Assembly: GCA_963513935.1 (NCBI GenBank)
Contig: OY740769.1
Coordinates: 103,395,762-103,459,761, forward strand
Reading direction: 5' to 3'
DNA: 64,000 nt
Origin: Aphrophora alni
Lineage: Eukaryota > Arthropoda > Insecta > Hemiptera > Aphrophoridae
In this document: one piece after another, positions 24,121 through 36,121 of the stretch
How positions within the stretch are numbered: position 1 is the first letter of the stretch
Layout of the letters: the number at the start of each line of letters is the position of its first letter
Program-made: the position numbers and the translations under genes
The notes under the pieces: generated by a model
What the model saw: the letters and a program-made list of their open reading frames with translations, nothing else
Told to the model about the DNA's origin: nothing
Database searches by the model: none

Positions 24121-25038
24121 TATTGTTTTTTTTTTTTTTTTACATGTTTCTTCTCTCCATAATCTATATAATGCGATGTCACTGGACCATACAGCCTATG
24201 AAACAAATTTAAGTCAAACCTATCCCCTTAGAACAAAAAGCCCATATTAGGACTTTTCGAATTGACAAATAAATTGCCGGAAATAATATACAAATATCAA
24301 TTAACAACAAGTTTAAGGTGGAGTGGTACGTTTTAATTTTTATTTATCTTAATACAGCCAGGTGTGTTGTGATTTTAGTGACAATGGTCCATCAATACAC
24401 CTTACGTCAAGTTTGTTTTGTTTCGTCAACACCTTTAAAATGATGTATCACGTGCCCACATATCCCATTTGAAATTGTTGACTCTCAGTCTACCCCCCCC
24501 CCCACAACCGCCTTCCAAATTTTAACACGGTACCATCATGAAAGCAGTCCCTTAATCTAAAAAGGAATGCTCCAAACTGAGTTTATCTATATTACTTGAG
24601 TTTAGGGTGAGGGGTAAAAATTTCTCTTCAACCACCCTGTATAATCACAATGAGTCAAAAATTGTAACAAATCACTTCTAATAGTAGAAATAATGTATAT
24701 TTCACACTATCAGGGTTGGTTGTTTTCTTTATATAATCTCTAAGGCTACGAGTAGCTCACTTTCGTCATTATGGTCTTGGCGATTTAAGTGAACCTGGCT
24801 GTATCTACACATTTTATCACGTAGTTGTGTTAATCTAATGATTCCTCCATTTTGACTTTACTGTTAGGTTTCTCTTAAAGAACTCTTGTTTTTTTTCGAC
24901 CCTAAAGCTATTAGAGTACTCGAGGGCTAACCGTCATTATTTTATTATTTTTTCTTCCTTTCTTATAAGGTTCTATTAAATAAAAAACAAAATTCTAAAT
25001 TAAACAACTATCAAAGTTAACAAAATCTTTCTATTTAC
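24121..25038. other. Probable first intron of the SLC16-like gene (minus strand)
   Basis: Begins, on the minus strand, with the donor GTAAAT at 25038-25033. A C10-11 homopolymer lies near 24494. No acceptor or second exon of the transporter could be identified here or further along the minus strand with confidence. Confidence 0.4.
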
Positions 25039-25477
25039 CTGAATCAGATATCCTTGCATTAAACTTAGTCGCCGCCGGATCAAGAAGAACACCCGACGAC
25101 AGTTGTAATCCATGATTTAGAATTTGAACCATAACCGAAGCAGAGATGACCATCCATCCCCATCCACCTTCAGTATAATAATGTCTATATAATGTTGCTT
25201 CTTTCTTTGGATCTATATGACGTTCCGGATACCCCGGCACTACGGATTCAGTTTTTGGTTTTTCGTTAAAGTTCGCATCCAGTTTTGTCGTCGCCGTACC
25301 GTCAGTTTCCAAATGCACTACGACCACTGGCCAAGTGTTACTCCGGTTCAACATGAAGGTAAACTTCGCACAACACAACGCACTTTCTAAACACTGACTG
25401 GTGGAATAACACGCAATGTCTACTACTGCAGCAGTGCACAAAGATCGATTAAATAAAATGGTGCAAAAACATAGCAT
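25039..25477 (-). CDS. First coding exon of an SLC16 / monocarboxylate-transporter-like protein (partial)
   Basis: An open frame on the minus strand encodes a polar N-terminal region followed by EGGWGWMVISASVMVQIL and SSGVLLDPAATKFNARISDS. The GGWGW motif followed at once by a hydrophobic first membrane helix is the hallmark of the SLC16 (MCT) family, which moves monocarboxylates or related small solutes across the plasma membrane as 12-helix major-facilitator proteins. The exon ends at TTCAG|GTAAAT (exon end 25039), a phase-1 junction. Translation could start at the ATG at 25477-25475 or, more in line with the short cytosolic N-termini of the family, at the ATG at 25354-25352; an in-frame TAA lies just upstream of 25489. 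Helices 2-12 must lie beyond a long intron at lower coordinates and were not found. Substrate and subfamily cannot be told from helix 1. The family call is secure; completeness is not. Confidence 0.75.
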
Positions 25478-25779
25478 GAACTTTCTCACACGTTAATCCT
25501 CAAGATCAATTACTAAACAAAAATAGTATTCCTTGATCTCTACAAAAATATCTCAAATACTATTTTATATTTAAGACAAAAAAAAAGTGAAATTTTCTTT
25601 AATACTAGGATTTTTCTAAGGTATTTCTAATAGCACGGAGTTCGTTATTATATAAATTTGTATTTAATTTAATTTTAAAACATTTATTATCTTTATAATA
25701 AATAAAGCCTAAGGTGGTATTAACGTCCGCGTACTAAAAACAAATCTTATCTAATTGAAATTGAATTTTGGTTTCTTAT

Positions 25780-26270
25780 CGTTTGTTCTAAACGAAATAT
25801 TTATTTTATTTGTATTTTTAAATATTAAAGTTCATTATGTAACAAAATTTTATCGAAATCGGTAGAGCTGATTTTGAGATATTAAGTCTTCTATTACAGC
25901 TGAGTTGTTTATTCTTTTATTCTTGTTTTTAAGAAAATAGTGACTTATAATTTTGTTTAGATTGGTGTTGGTTTTAATTTTTCAAAATTTCATTAATAAT
26001 CGTTATTTTTATTTTAAACAATTTGAATTTTAATCTTACAATCTTGAATTTTATTTTACAAGGAAAAACCGATGTCAAAAATATATCTAAAAACCAACAA
26101 TTTGATTAAAATCTGTTCACTTGTTTGAGCTAAGCAGACATCATTTCTAAAAACACGTTTTCAGCTCAAGATACCTTAAAATAGATATTTTTTCGAAAAT
26201 ATCGATTTCAAAATTTTAATCCATCGTCTAAATTTCTTTATATTACGTTTACGTGGGAAAGTAAAACTTT
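25780..26270 (+). repeat. Interspersed repeat family R2, copy 2
   Basis: GAAATCGGTAGAGCTGATTT at about 25855-25874 followed by TGAGATATTAAG matches the hallmark of the copy at 23.66 kb. A later segment, GATTAAAATCTGTTCAC followed by AAAACACGTTTTCAG, matches the second half. Lies just upstream of the SLC16 exon. Confidence 0.45.
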
Positions 26271-26981
26271 TGTGTATTTGTATTTGTTTATATCTTACAT
26301 AATTATTATAATGTAGCATGTCTCTGCTAGGATTTACATAATTCTTCTATCCAGTACAGTTGTCTTATTAAAAGAATACTAAAAATATTCCATAATAGAA
26401 TCGCTTCGAAACCCATCAACTAAAAGTTAATATTAAGACGAAATGCTGTTTCAAAGTAATACAACATTTCACTTGTACGTGTATGAAGTGAATTGACTGG
26501 GTTACGTTACCACTACTGACCTTCTTTAAAAACTAGGGTCATCCCACTAACATATCTTCATTTTTAAATGGGTAGGTTTGTTTTATATTAGTTTTATAAT
26601 TATTTTGAATAATCTCATTCAAAATATCTCATAATATTTACAGTTTTATATATTATAACACGATGTTTTTTAGGCGTATAGGCCTAATAGTAAAGCCTAA
26701 CTCAATTAAGTGCATACTTCAAATTAAACGCTAAATGGAGATTAAAAATAACGAAGATTTTATTTAGTATTCAAATCTTGTTCTTTAGATTTATTTAAAT
26801 ATATATTTAGCCTATTTTCAGCAAAAAACAAAACCTTAGTATAATTTCGATGTTAGTAAAAATAATTGTACATCGGGTTTTCGATCGTTTTTGAAATTTT
26901 CAATTACCAACATATTATTAAGTATATTTTGAGAATATTGCAAATATAATTTAGCTTACGTTAGGTTAGGTTAAATGAAAT

Positions 26982-27119
26982 ATAAAAACTAATACACGAC
27001 GTTCGAAAATTTAAATCAACTCTCATTTTCAAGTAAAAAATCTTTGTTGTCACATCTACGTTGTCACTTGATAACGAGAGTTGCTCCACACTTTTGAAAT
27101 ACCGTGTATTAGATTTTAT
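26982..27119. repeat. Diverged inverted repeat, about 138 bp
   Basis: The left arm ATAAAAACTAATACACG ... AACTCTC (26982-27028) pairs imperfectly with the right arm GAGAGTT ... CGTGTATTAGATTTTAT (27076-27119). The loop is about 45 bp. Likely an old non-autonomous element. TTAGGTTAGGTT lies just to its left but is only two units long. Confidence 0.5.
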
Positions 27120-30100
27120 ATATATACGAATGATGGTAAATACCCGAATAAATTATATTATAAATTTGAACATTTGATAACTTTAAAACCATAATTTTCA
27201 AAATAAATATGTTTGTCCATTCGTCTTTTTGATAAATTTTATCAAACGTTATTTCAAAAAAAAAATCGTTATATTGACTGAATATTTTCAAGTTTTATTT
27301 GTGACTGATGTCTCATGAAATGATTTACATATCGGAACAGAGTTTGGAATGAACGTATGATGTAGGTGAAATGTGATTGTCGAACATTATCTCGTATAGA
27401 TACAAAGGTTTGTAGTTTTGTCCAGAGTAGGCTAAGTACCTCCGGAATAATTAGATTCTGGACAAAAGCGATGATTTAACTGCAGTAAATGGAAATATGG
27501 CTTGATAGCAAATTTTTATTAACCTTCCATTTATGAACTTCGTATTGTTTTTACTTTCTGAAACGAGGATTTTGATTTTGATGTCAGTTCATACAAACCC
27601 AGTCTATGTAAACGTTCAAAAATTATAACAAAGTACAATTTCATGTGAAAACGTATTTTTAATAAAAATTGCATGATACTTTTAATATTCATTTTTAAGA
27701 TATTGAATGATTAGCATCAATTTTGGATTTAAGTATATGACAAACATCAACTAATAAGCCTAAAATATATCCAAAAACATAATGAATACAATTAAATAAT
27801 TATATATTCAACATAAACCAAGAAAATTCGTTCTCAGTAAAGAAACACCGATGATATTGTTAATTAAAAATATTTTTTTAAATAGTTTATTAAAAATATT
27901 GTGCACCAATAGGACAATATTAACGATTAAATAATAATAATCATAATAAATATAATAATAATGCAATATAAACGATAAAGAAGAATATAAACAGATATTG
28001 TCTGTAATAAACTGCAGTCTGTAACCTATAAAAATCCAAGTAATGTTTAAAGAATAATAAATTAAGTTATGAAAGAATCTTTGTTGTTAAATTAATCCTC
28101 TTAACCGGGTTTCCTTAATTTATTTTAATTATAATTGGCAAATTCCGTGTAATTATTTCAGCAGAGCGTTTGCTTGAAAGAATCTGAGATAATTTAACCA
28201 ATTATAATATTATGCTCTTTAAGTAAAAATATATTTCTATATTAAAATAATTTTCTGTTGTATTGCGTTTCTTTGATTTTATGAATATAATACTCAAATT
28301 CGTATAGATTTTATATAAATATTCAAATACCATTTACCGAAATCAGATTCGTTCATTATTTTAAGAAGCTTAAACAAAATATTTGTTACTTTTCATGAAA
28401 GAATATTAAGACTCTATAGGAGAACTGCTTGATATTTAATTCATTTTTAAATATATATATTTAAATCCTATAAAATAGTTTTTATTTTATTTATTTTAGC
28501 GTTTTATTTTGTTCCATTTAGATAGTTCTAAAGTATAATGTAGCATATGTATTTAGATTTGTCCAACACTTATGAATTATTGAATAAATTATTTTTTTCT
28601 ATCGAGACACTTACATATTCTTATAAATAGAAAATAATTACGAAATATATAATTAAAGTTATTTATTTAATTCTCTGTTTTTTATTATATATAACGAAAA
28701 ACAACTAAAAAATTAATTAAGTTCTTTAAAAAACTAATTTTTTTAATAATATTTATTGGTTGATATCCTATTTTGGTTTTTAAAAAAATTGAATTTATAA
28801 ATATATACTAAAGAAAATAATAGGATAACAATTTGTAAAAATTTTGATGAACGTAAGATTAATTTTAATTTTGAAATAATTTATACGGACCGAAATTACA
28901 CACAATTTTAACAAAATAAATTTGGTAGTTTACCGCTGATAATACCTCAAAAACGTATTTTTTGCACGTATTCGTTTTTCCTTAAAAATGAGCAAAAAAA
29001 ACTAAATATAATTAAAAAGCTTTGTACGATTAAATAACTAAACGAAACTAACCACAAATATAAGGAAACACAAATAATTGCGTTTTCTCAAAACACAGTT
29101 ATCAAATAGTTGTAAGAACTTCCACTAATATAAGAAAACGTACGTATCAAAAACTTGTTGATTTAGTTACAAAACAACCTGACACAGACAAGGTCATCGG
29201 GAAACTGAGCGACGCTTCATGAAAGGGTGTAGTAGGTGCGCGCGCAGGAAGGCCCGAAGCAGATTTGCATTGCGATAGATCAGTTCTTAGGAAATATCGC
29301 TTCAACATTGTAAAACTGGTAGACTGGGCTCACGATCGACTTCATTCATGCTCAGCTTGGATTTTGGACACTTCTCTTTCCTAATTCAATAAAAAATGTA
29401 ATATTTACTCTTACAGTTTTACATTGTGTTTTACAAGTAGTATTATGAACATGACAAAATTACGATATCACAATATTAATTGTGGTGAATCTCTAAGAAC
29501 ATATTTAAGACTGTTTAATGTAAAAATTCCTCGTAATTGGCGACATGTAAGACCATTAAATATCCACTGATCCTACGCATGCGAGTAATTTAACACCATT
29601 TTGTCTCATTTTCCTATTTAACTAACTATAAATCCCTAGACATCTCATTTTTAGTTACATTTTGCATAAATTTGGTATTTATGCTCACTTTTATACACTA
29701 TTTTATATTACAGTAATATCTGTTTGTAAATTTCTCAGCAAACTTTATTTTGTGTAATTTTAAAATCTGATTCAAATAATCCCCACACATGTTTACTACG
29801 ATAAAAACAGATTAATGGGGGTTATCATGGTACTTACCCAGCTCCATCATACAATGTAATACAAAAAGAACCTGTAACATTAATACCCAAACGTTGATTT
29901 TGGGCCTGGTTGGAAATATTAAATTGTATTTGTAAAACAAAGGGTCCATTATCCAGTATGGTCACTTTGCTTAAAATAGTTATTACACAGGTTTCTTGAA
30001 CCTCATAATTATTGTCTATAACGCTATTTTCTTAGTGTCTACTGGGCATTAACGAGACTCGTAGATGTGTATATATTATAAAATCTCCATTTCGCTTCGC

Positions 30101-30221
30101 TCGTGTCGGTGACTCGGTCCTGCCTTATCGTAACTATACAAATATCCCATGTCCTTTGGAGGCAGGGTTCAACATTACACTTTTCACAATAACTTCCATA
30201 TTTGTATATTCTGTAAAAATA
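27120..30221. other. AT-rich non-coding stretch with one GC-rich island
   Basis: A noticeably GC-richer island at about 29170-29350 (containing GGTGCGCGCGCAGGAAGG) stands out from very AT-rich flanks. It has no long frame. It could be a promoter region, an exon fragment or an old repeat; I cannot tell. Confidence 0.35.
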
Positions 30222-30487
30222 AATATTGAGCTTTTCTTGTGAGATAATATTAGATAGAATAAAACTTGAACACAAGATTTCACAAAAATTACTTAATAAA
30301 ACGCGTTTCAACGACAAAGACGCCATCCTCAGTAGTACATGAACTACAAAAACTAAACTATATTTTGTATATAGTTTAGTGTATCTCATATATCACTGAG
30401 GATGGCGATTTTGTTGTTGAAACATGTTGATTAGGTAAACGTATTTTTTTTTTTTAGATCTTGTGTTCGAGTTTTATTCTATCGTAT
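30222..30487 (-). mobile_element. Inverted-repeat family, copy C, most complete
   Basis: Starts AAATATTGAGC and GTGAGATAATATTAGATAG. The left arm (30251-30333: GATAGAATAAAACTTG, ACACAAGATTTCACAAAAA, AACGCGTTTCAACGAC, GCCATCCTCAGT) is mirrored by the right arm (30388-30486: ATCACTGAGGATGGCGAT, GTTGAAACATG, AGATCTTGTGTTCGAG, TTTTATTCTATCGTA). At the centre is the palindrome AACTAAACTATATTTTG / TATATAGTTTAG. Both arms contain the GAGGATGG-hairpin-GAAAC module. No clear target duplication; the flanks share only GTATA. Confidence 0.8.
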
Positions 30488-31324
30488 AGAGGTAACATTA
30501 CATGCAATAGAAATATTTTAATTTTTATCTAATTTAGTGTGTTATAAGTTGAAGACGGTTTTTAATTTACTGCCTTCATTCCTTTTTTATTTTTCTAAAA
30601 TTCAATAGGGTTCTATAGCAGCCAATTACAATCCCGAAGCCTATATCAAGTTTTATGTTCATAAATTTGTGTACCCGATACACTGTTTATGTACATATGA
30701 CAACGACAAAGGACGAAGATAATGTTCAAACAAAACACAGCCCGAAATTATTTACGATTTATAAACGAGGTAATTAAAATGTAGAGTCAGATAGCGAGGC
30801 CATGTGGAAATGATGGTACCTGGTCCTGTGCCAAACAAACGTATGTACAAGACACAGGATACCAGACGGAAAATGGTTGAAAGATATTTGACGTTTAGGA
30901 TGAGTCTAGGGGAGGGGGGATTTAAGAATAGTGGGAGTGAGATGGTGGAGGTCAGAAAGAATGGAAAGGTTACTAAATTTTTTTTAAGCCTATGAAGATG
31001 CTCCAATGGTGGTAATTTTGATCTGATATTATTTGTATCTCGGCTCAATTTTACAAACCAATAGGTAAATTCGTTAACTATAAAAATAAGTCGGTAAGTT
31101 TACAAATTTCCTCCAACAGTTTTTTTAAGTTTAATTAAACACCAGTACTTCGCACAGCATACATAACATTATTACTTAATTTCTACAGTTTTAAAAATCT
31201 GTATGCAATGATTTTTTTTTTTTAATAATGAAGAAATAAATAAGTGACAAACTTGACCTTAAAATAATAAACAATTAGCAATAATAGTTCTAAAATTTGG
31301 AATTTTATTTGATAGTTGTTTTTT
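30488..31324. other. Non-coding stretch
   Basis: A purine-rich patch at about 30880-30970 (AGGGGAGGGGGGATTTAAG) opens frames on both strands (30752-31048 minus, 30804-30995 plus). Neither is recognisable and they overlap each other, so I treat both as chance. Confidence 0.4.
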
Positions 31325-31560
31325 CTTCTTGCTTAAAGGTAAAAAACCTCTCGGTCATCATTTTCCTAAAAAAAAGAAAAAGAAGAACGGGATATGAAAC
31401 AAAGCCCTATAGCCTTCGAATAGTCTAATATCCTCAGGGTTGGAGAAGAAAAAGTGTTGTTAAAAATAAACTTAATAGGAAAAATGAAAGAGAGGGGATC
31501 TAACTAAAGTCTACGTGATATAAGTGTAGATCCAGCTAGGAGCCCTCGGAATCGACAAGC
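31325..31560 (+). repeat. Interspersed repeat family R3, copy 1
   Basis: Shares in order with 54310-54560: CCTC-CGGTCATCAT, AAGAAGAA..GAAGAA-like purines, CCCTA..CC..GAATA.T, TCAGG.TT, GAAAGAGAG..GATCTAACT, and CAGCTAGG..CCCTC. A third short piece lies at 59405-59462 on the minus strand. Non-coding; class unknown. Confidence 0.5.
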
Positions 31561-32549
31561 TCATACTCGATACAGGCGAACACATGAGTGTTTTATAATA
31601 TAAAGGTGGCACAAATTCAAAATGGGTAATTTTTTTTCTTTTCACATTTTGTGTAAACGACAACCTGCATATATTATTGCGAAGGTAAAAAAAGTAAACG
31701 ACTGTATATAGCAAAGAAATTCGTGAACCTGTAAAAATGTCGACACTGCATCAAAATGAAATGAAACGATCAGTAGCGAATCCTGGTTTCGAAAGTTAGA
31801 GTTTCGGCGACGGGAATTCGAAATGCTAACAGGATTATTGTGCTGAAGATTTTTTAAATTTATATTATGTCAATATAATTCTGCTCAGCGTTGAAAATGA
31901 CGTACGTCTACCTCTTATATCAAAGGAAATATATGATACTGTAATAAATAAATTAATGTTAGCAGTTTCTCCATCAATAAAACACATTAAAACATCCACA
32001 GACGGTTTGAATTCGCTTTGAACAGATTATTATTGACGTCTTCCTATGTTTATATATCAAAGTGATTCAATATTTATCGTAGAAAACAAACATTCATTAC
32101 CCATTACGTAAAAAGTCAAACCTTTCATACCGGAAAAGTATTGGAGCAGTTCTAGCCAACAGATTATCGGAAAGGTCAACTGCAGAGTAAAACATGGGGA
32201 CGATTCTAAGTGGTGAAGTAAAATACTTTAGAAAGCTTTCAGTTCTGTATTGACCTTGTTTAAGGTATTTGTTTAGAATTCTCCTCTGCAATGTCTTTCC
32301 ATTCATACATTTTAAGGGTTTCATTCAATTCGTTGCATTTGTTGGCATGACGGGACTCTTTTTAATGAATTAAAATAATTTTAGGGATAATCAAATATAT
32401 AAATCATTACTGAAAAAAACACTTTCGAAGTTTTTTGTTTTAGTTTTCAACTAAAAACATCCTTTGCTAATAATTCTAATTATGTTATAAATCGAAATGT
32501 ACTTATGTTATTGTACTTATGTTGTGTACTAATGTTATTTCGTAAATAT
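31561..32549. other. Non-coding stretch
   Basis: A minus-strand frame at 32097-32324 (75 codons) has ordinary amino-acid composition but no domain, splice context or homology that I recognise. Confidence 0.35.
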
Positions 32550-32880
32550 TACTTCCTCGCGTATAAGAAAAAGTAAAGTGAAAGTCAAAAAATCGATGTT
32601 CATCTTTTGCAGATGTATTGTTTTTAGGGCCTCCTGAGTTAGAAAAAAATTTAAATTTTGAATATTTTTTCCTGTTGTCTGTCTTTAGTGTCTACAACCC
32701 AAACGCGTAACCGTTTAAAACCAAATTTTTATCAAAATTTATCTCAGGGCTTTTCAAAAAATGTTATAAAACAAAATTTTGGGTTACCTGCCATAAACAA
32801 GAAGCACAATATTATGATTTTTTTCAAAATCGATTCCAATAATTTTGATAAAATTTTAGTGACATGAAAATGAATTACCT
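32550..32880 (-). repeat. Interspersed repeat family R2, copy 3
   Basis: On the minus strand it reads ATTTTATCAAAATTATTGG then CGATTTTGAAAAAAATC. This is followed by AAATTTGGTTTTAAACGG, GTAGACACTAAAGACAGAC, CTAACTCAGGAGGCCC and TTCTTATACGCGAGGAAGTA. The order matches the plus-strand copies at 41.4 and 52.5-53.3 kb, including the hairpin-like end (compare CTTTCT...CATATG..AGAAAG). Confidence 0.45.
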
Positions 32881-33779
32881 AAATCGCATGTCCAAAATCG
32901 CAAGTAACTATTACTGAAATAATTCTCAAAATTCAAAAATGAACATTTACCACCGTTATTAAAAGGTTGATTTTAATTTAAAACTGTTTATACCGAGGTC
33001 CTATTTAAATGTATAATTATTTTTTTAAATTCATTTTCACTTTTTTACTGACAACTACAAAACTAAAATTTTTGAGACACTATGTTTGTTTGATTAGGTT
33101 ACGTTATTAAGATTGTAAGTGTTTATGTAAGAAATGTATGCAATGATTTTGTACCGTTTATTTGACTGAACGTCGAAATTATTTCCTAAAAATTATAATT
33201 TCAACATGGCGTTCGTTCGTTGCGTTTTGTTTTCTTTAACATGATAGCGATCACATAAATAAGGTAGAGACTCTATTTACATCTTGTATAGGCACGGTAG
33301 TGTGCCTGTATACAAATATATTAAATTTAAGAATAATATCAAAATAGTCGGCATTGTAATAATTTGTTAATTTTTTCTGTGTTTATTAATTCCGCTTTCA
33401 ACATACGTTATTAGATGAAAATTTGTAGTTTTAATTTTGTATATAATGGTATTTATCCCCACTTATCTACAATTAATCTACAATTAATAAACTGTGCAAA
33501 AACATTGCGCAAACATCTTTACTCACCTTAAAACCAAATAAGAACCAAAGAATACTAATCGTCACAAAATGCCAATTCGGTTATTTTCAATTATAAATTA
33601 ACAATGGACACAGTCTTTGAAAAAATATTTATAATTATATATTTAAATAACGACTAAGTTGAATGCGTTTGAACTATAAAAGCGTCAGAAGTGTAAATAT
33701 TATTTGATTAAAAATGAAATTTTAATTTTAATGGAATAAATTTCATTCCATTTGTTTCAATTATTCTCAGTCTTTAATA

Positions 33780-34260
33780 TTTCATCTGTTTATTTGCGAT
33801 TTTTCATACGATGGTGAGCGAGAAAAATCTTTATATTTCACTAAAATTTTGACATAATCTGTAGTGGATATTTTGAGTAATGAAGTATTTTTAAGTATTC
33901 CACGCCGATTTTTAATTTGTTTACCGATACTATTTATTATTATTTTTTTAATATGACGATCATTATTTTAGAATCCTTACACACTAAACTTGAGTAAAAT
34001 TTTATTTAAATCGTTACAGCCGGGTTGCAGAACAACACATTTATTTATTTATTTATTTTTACGGTATCTACCCCCGAATCTTGAGATTTAGAAAAATGTC
34101 CCGAAGTTTGTTAAAATACGTTTTGACTTTAGTGCACTGCACAGACTATAACACCCTGTCACATCTCAAAAACCATTTGGGAATAACGGATTTCTAACGG
34201 GTAAATCGATTTTTTAATTCCTCAAATTACATCTGTATGTACATCAGTGAGAAGGTACTT
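33780..34260 (+). repeat. Interspersed repeat family R2, copy 4
   Basis: ACTAAAATTTTGACATAATC then TGTAGTGGATATTTTGAG (33840-33878) matches the hallmark, followed by CTACCCCCGAATCTTGAG, also seen at 41.5 kb as ATACCCCCAAATTTTAAG, and AAAAACCATTTGGGAATAAC. Confidence 0.45.
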
Positions 34261-35630
34261 CCCGATAATGATAAACTGACCTGATTGTAAAATTAGGGGG
34301 AAATATTGCCGTTTATTTGCGAGTCAAAGAGAGTATGTTAAGTTAGGTCTACTGGGCGTGTTTAGAAGCAAGAAGAGAATATTTTACGGAAGAATCAAAC
34401 ATCTATTCGTTAAGATGTTCGAAAACTCTATAAGAGAAGAACGGACCGTGAAAATGTGTTACAATTTTGTTTATAAGTATATAGCCGAGGGGAAAGGGTA
34501 ACCAGGAGAGGAAAGCCTTCAATGAGATATCTAGATATTCTTTGTAAAGTTTTTTTGTGGCGATTTCTTTTCTTGTAATCAATATCCTCTAATTATCTCA
34601 AGTGTTGTAAAATGTACAAAGAAAATAAAAGTAAAAATAATGTTCTGTCTGTGTGTCTAACGAACAATAGACTTTTCAGTTGCATTCTTCAAAATTTTTG
34701 TTTCAACATTAGTGAAAAATATCAAATTAAAGGTCAAATGCATGTAATATTTGTTTGTGAAAAAATAATAACATATGGGAAACTCGGAGAACTTAAAACA
34801 TTTTTTTAACCGGCGAAAAAGGAAACAAAAAACAACCATATTCCGTGAGACATATCTACAGCGATAGCTATATGATTGCACAGAGCGTCAGAGACAGAAT
34901 CATTATAAAATTATTCACTAAGTTACAAAACAATTTCGGTGACAAAGAATTTTAGTGACGCATGAAACACCATGCTACATGATGTCGCTTGTATAAGCAG
35001 ACTAAATAGTTCAGTAAAATTGCATTACTTCAGTTTTAATTCCATTTTAATTACGTCGGTTTACAAACGAAGTCAAAACTTATTAAGAATAGAATAAAAC
35101 AGAAAGATTAAGGAGGTTGTATGCATTGTTAATCTGATGTTCTGCCAACAATGAAGCTGGAAGCAAATGTATTTTATCTAAAACGACAACACTTCATAAA
35201 AAGATTTTATAATATAACTCTATTGTCTTGGAGTAAACTAAAATATAGAGTTAGCACGAATAATTAAGTTTAACTGTAATATATCTTTATTCTCAAGAGA
35301 GGAAATTGTCTGTATTATATTACTACGCTACATGTCAGTGATTTAATATAATATTCTAAATCATTAACATAACATTTGATTGTATATCGAAATTAATCAT
35401 TATGTTTTAAATCAATATCTAAACAAAATAATTTATTAAAGAAAATTTTGATTATGATGACAATGAGTCAATAAAATAATTGTTATCATTGTAAGGTAAC
35501 AATAAAGCCTATGAGTTCAAGGAGCTGGTTTATCGTAGTGAGATTCACTAATAAATACAAGGGCTATCCCCTAATTTTCTTTCTCCTATGAAGAATGAGT
35601 TGTTTGCTTAAACGGTTAGAAGTTGTGGAA
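34261..35630. other. AT-rich non-coding stretch
   Basis: Nothing recognised. Frames at 34612-34809 (plus) and 34657-34881 (minus) overlap on opposite strands and look like chance. Confidence 0.45.
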
Positions 35631-36121
35631 TTAATTATTTGGATTTTAGTTTTCCTACTTTTTTTTCTCCAAAATACCCTATTTTCCATGTAATACTATA
35701 TTAGTATGTATTACAAATAGTTTTTATTTTTGGTTTTCCTTTATTTTTTATACTGGGAAATAAGACTAAATTAATTATTAGGATTTTCGTTTTCCTTCTC
35801 TTTTTTTACCAACTAACCCTATTTCCCATGTATATAATAACAATTTTAAATTTTTTGTATTGGGGAAGAATACAAAAATAATAATTAAGATTTTCGTTTT
35901 CCTTCTTATTTTACAAAGTGGCCCTATTTTTGATGAATATAATACTTATATTTTTGCTATTTTACTTTATTTTTTATAATAGGGAAGAAGATAAAAATTA
36001 TTATTAGGATTTTAGTTTTCCTTCTATTCTACCAAGTAACTCTATTTCCTATGTATATATTACTAATAATTTTTAAATTTTGTTTCCCTTATTTTTTTAT
36101 ATTGGGGAAGAAGACAAAAAA
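35631..36121 (+). repeat. Minisatellite, four diverged units of about 110-140 bp
   Basis: Each unit begins TTATTAGGATTTTCGTTTTC (variants at about 35631, 35771, 35878 and 35998) and continues CTTCT...CCAA...CCCTATTTCC.ATGTATATA and a T-rich block. It closes with ATA.TGGGGAAGAAGA.AAAAA. Unit spacings are about 140, 107 and 120 bp, with substitutions and indels between units. Not coding. Confidence 0.75.

Noticed and set aside
30039..30389. Minus-strand frame of 116 codons
   Set aside because: More than half of it lies within inverted-repeat copy C, and the product has no recognisable domain.
30752..31048. Opposing frames on both strands
   Set aside because: Open because of a purine-rich tract; they overlap on opposite strands and neither is recognised.
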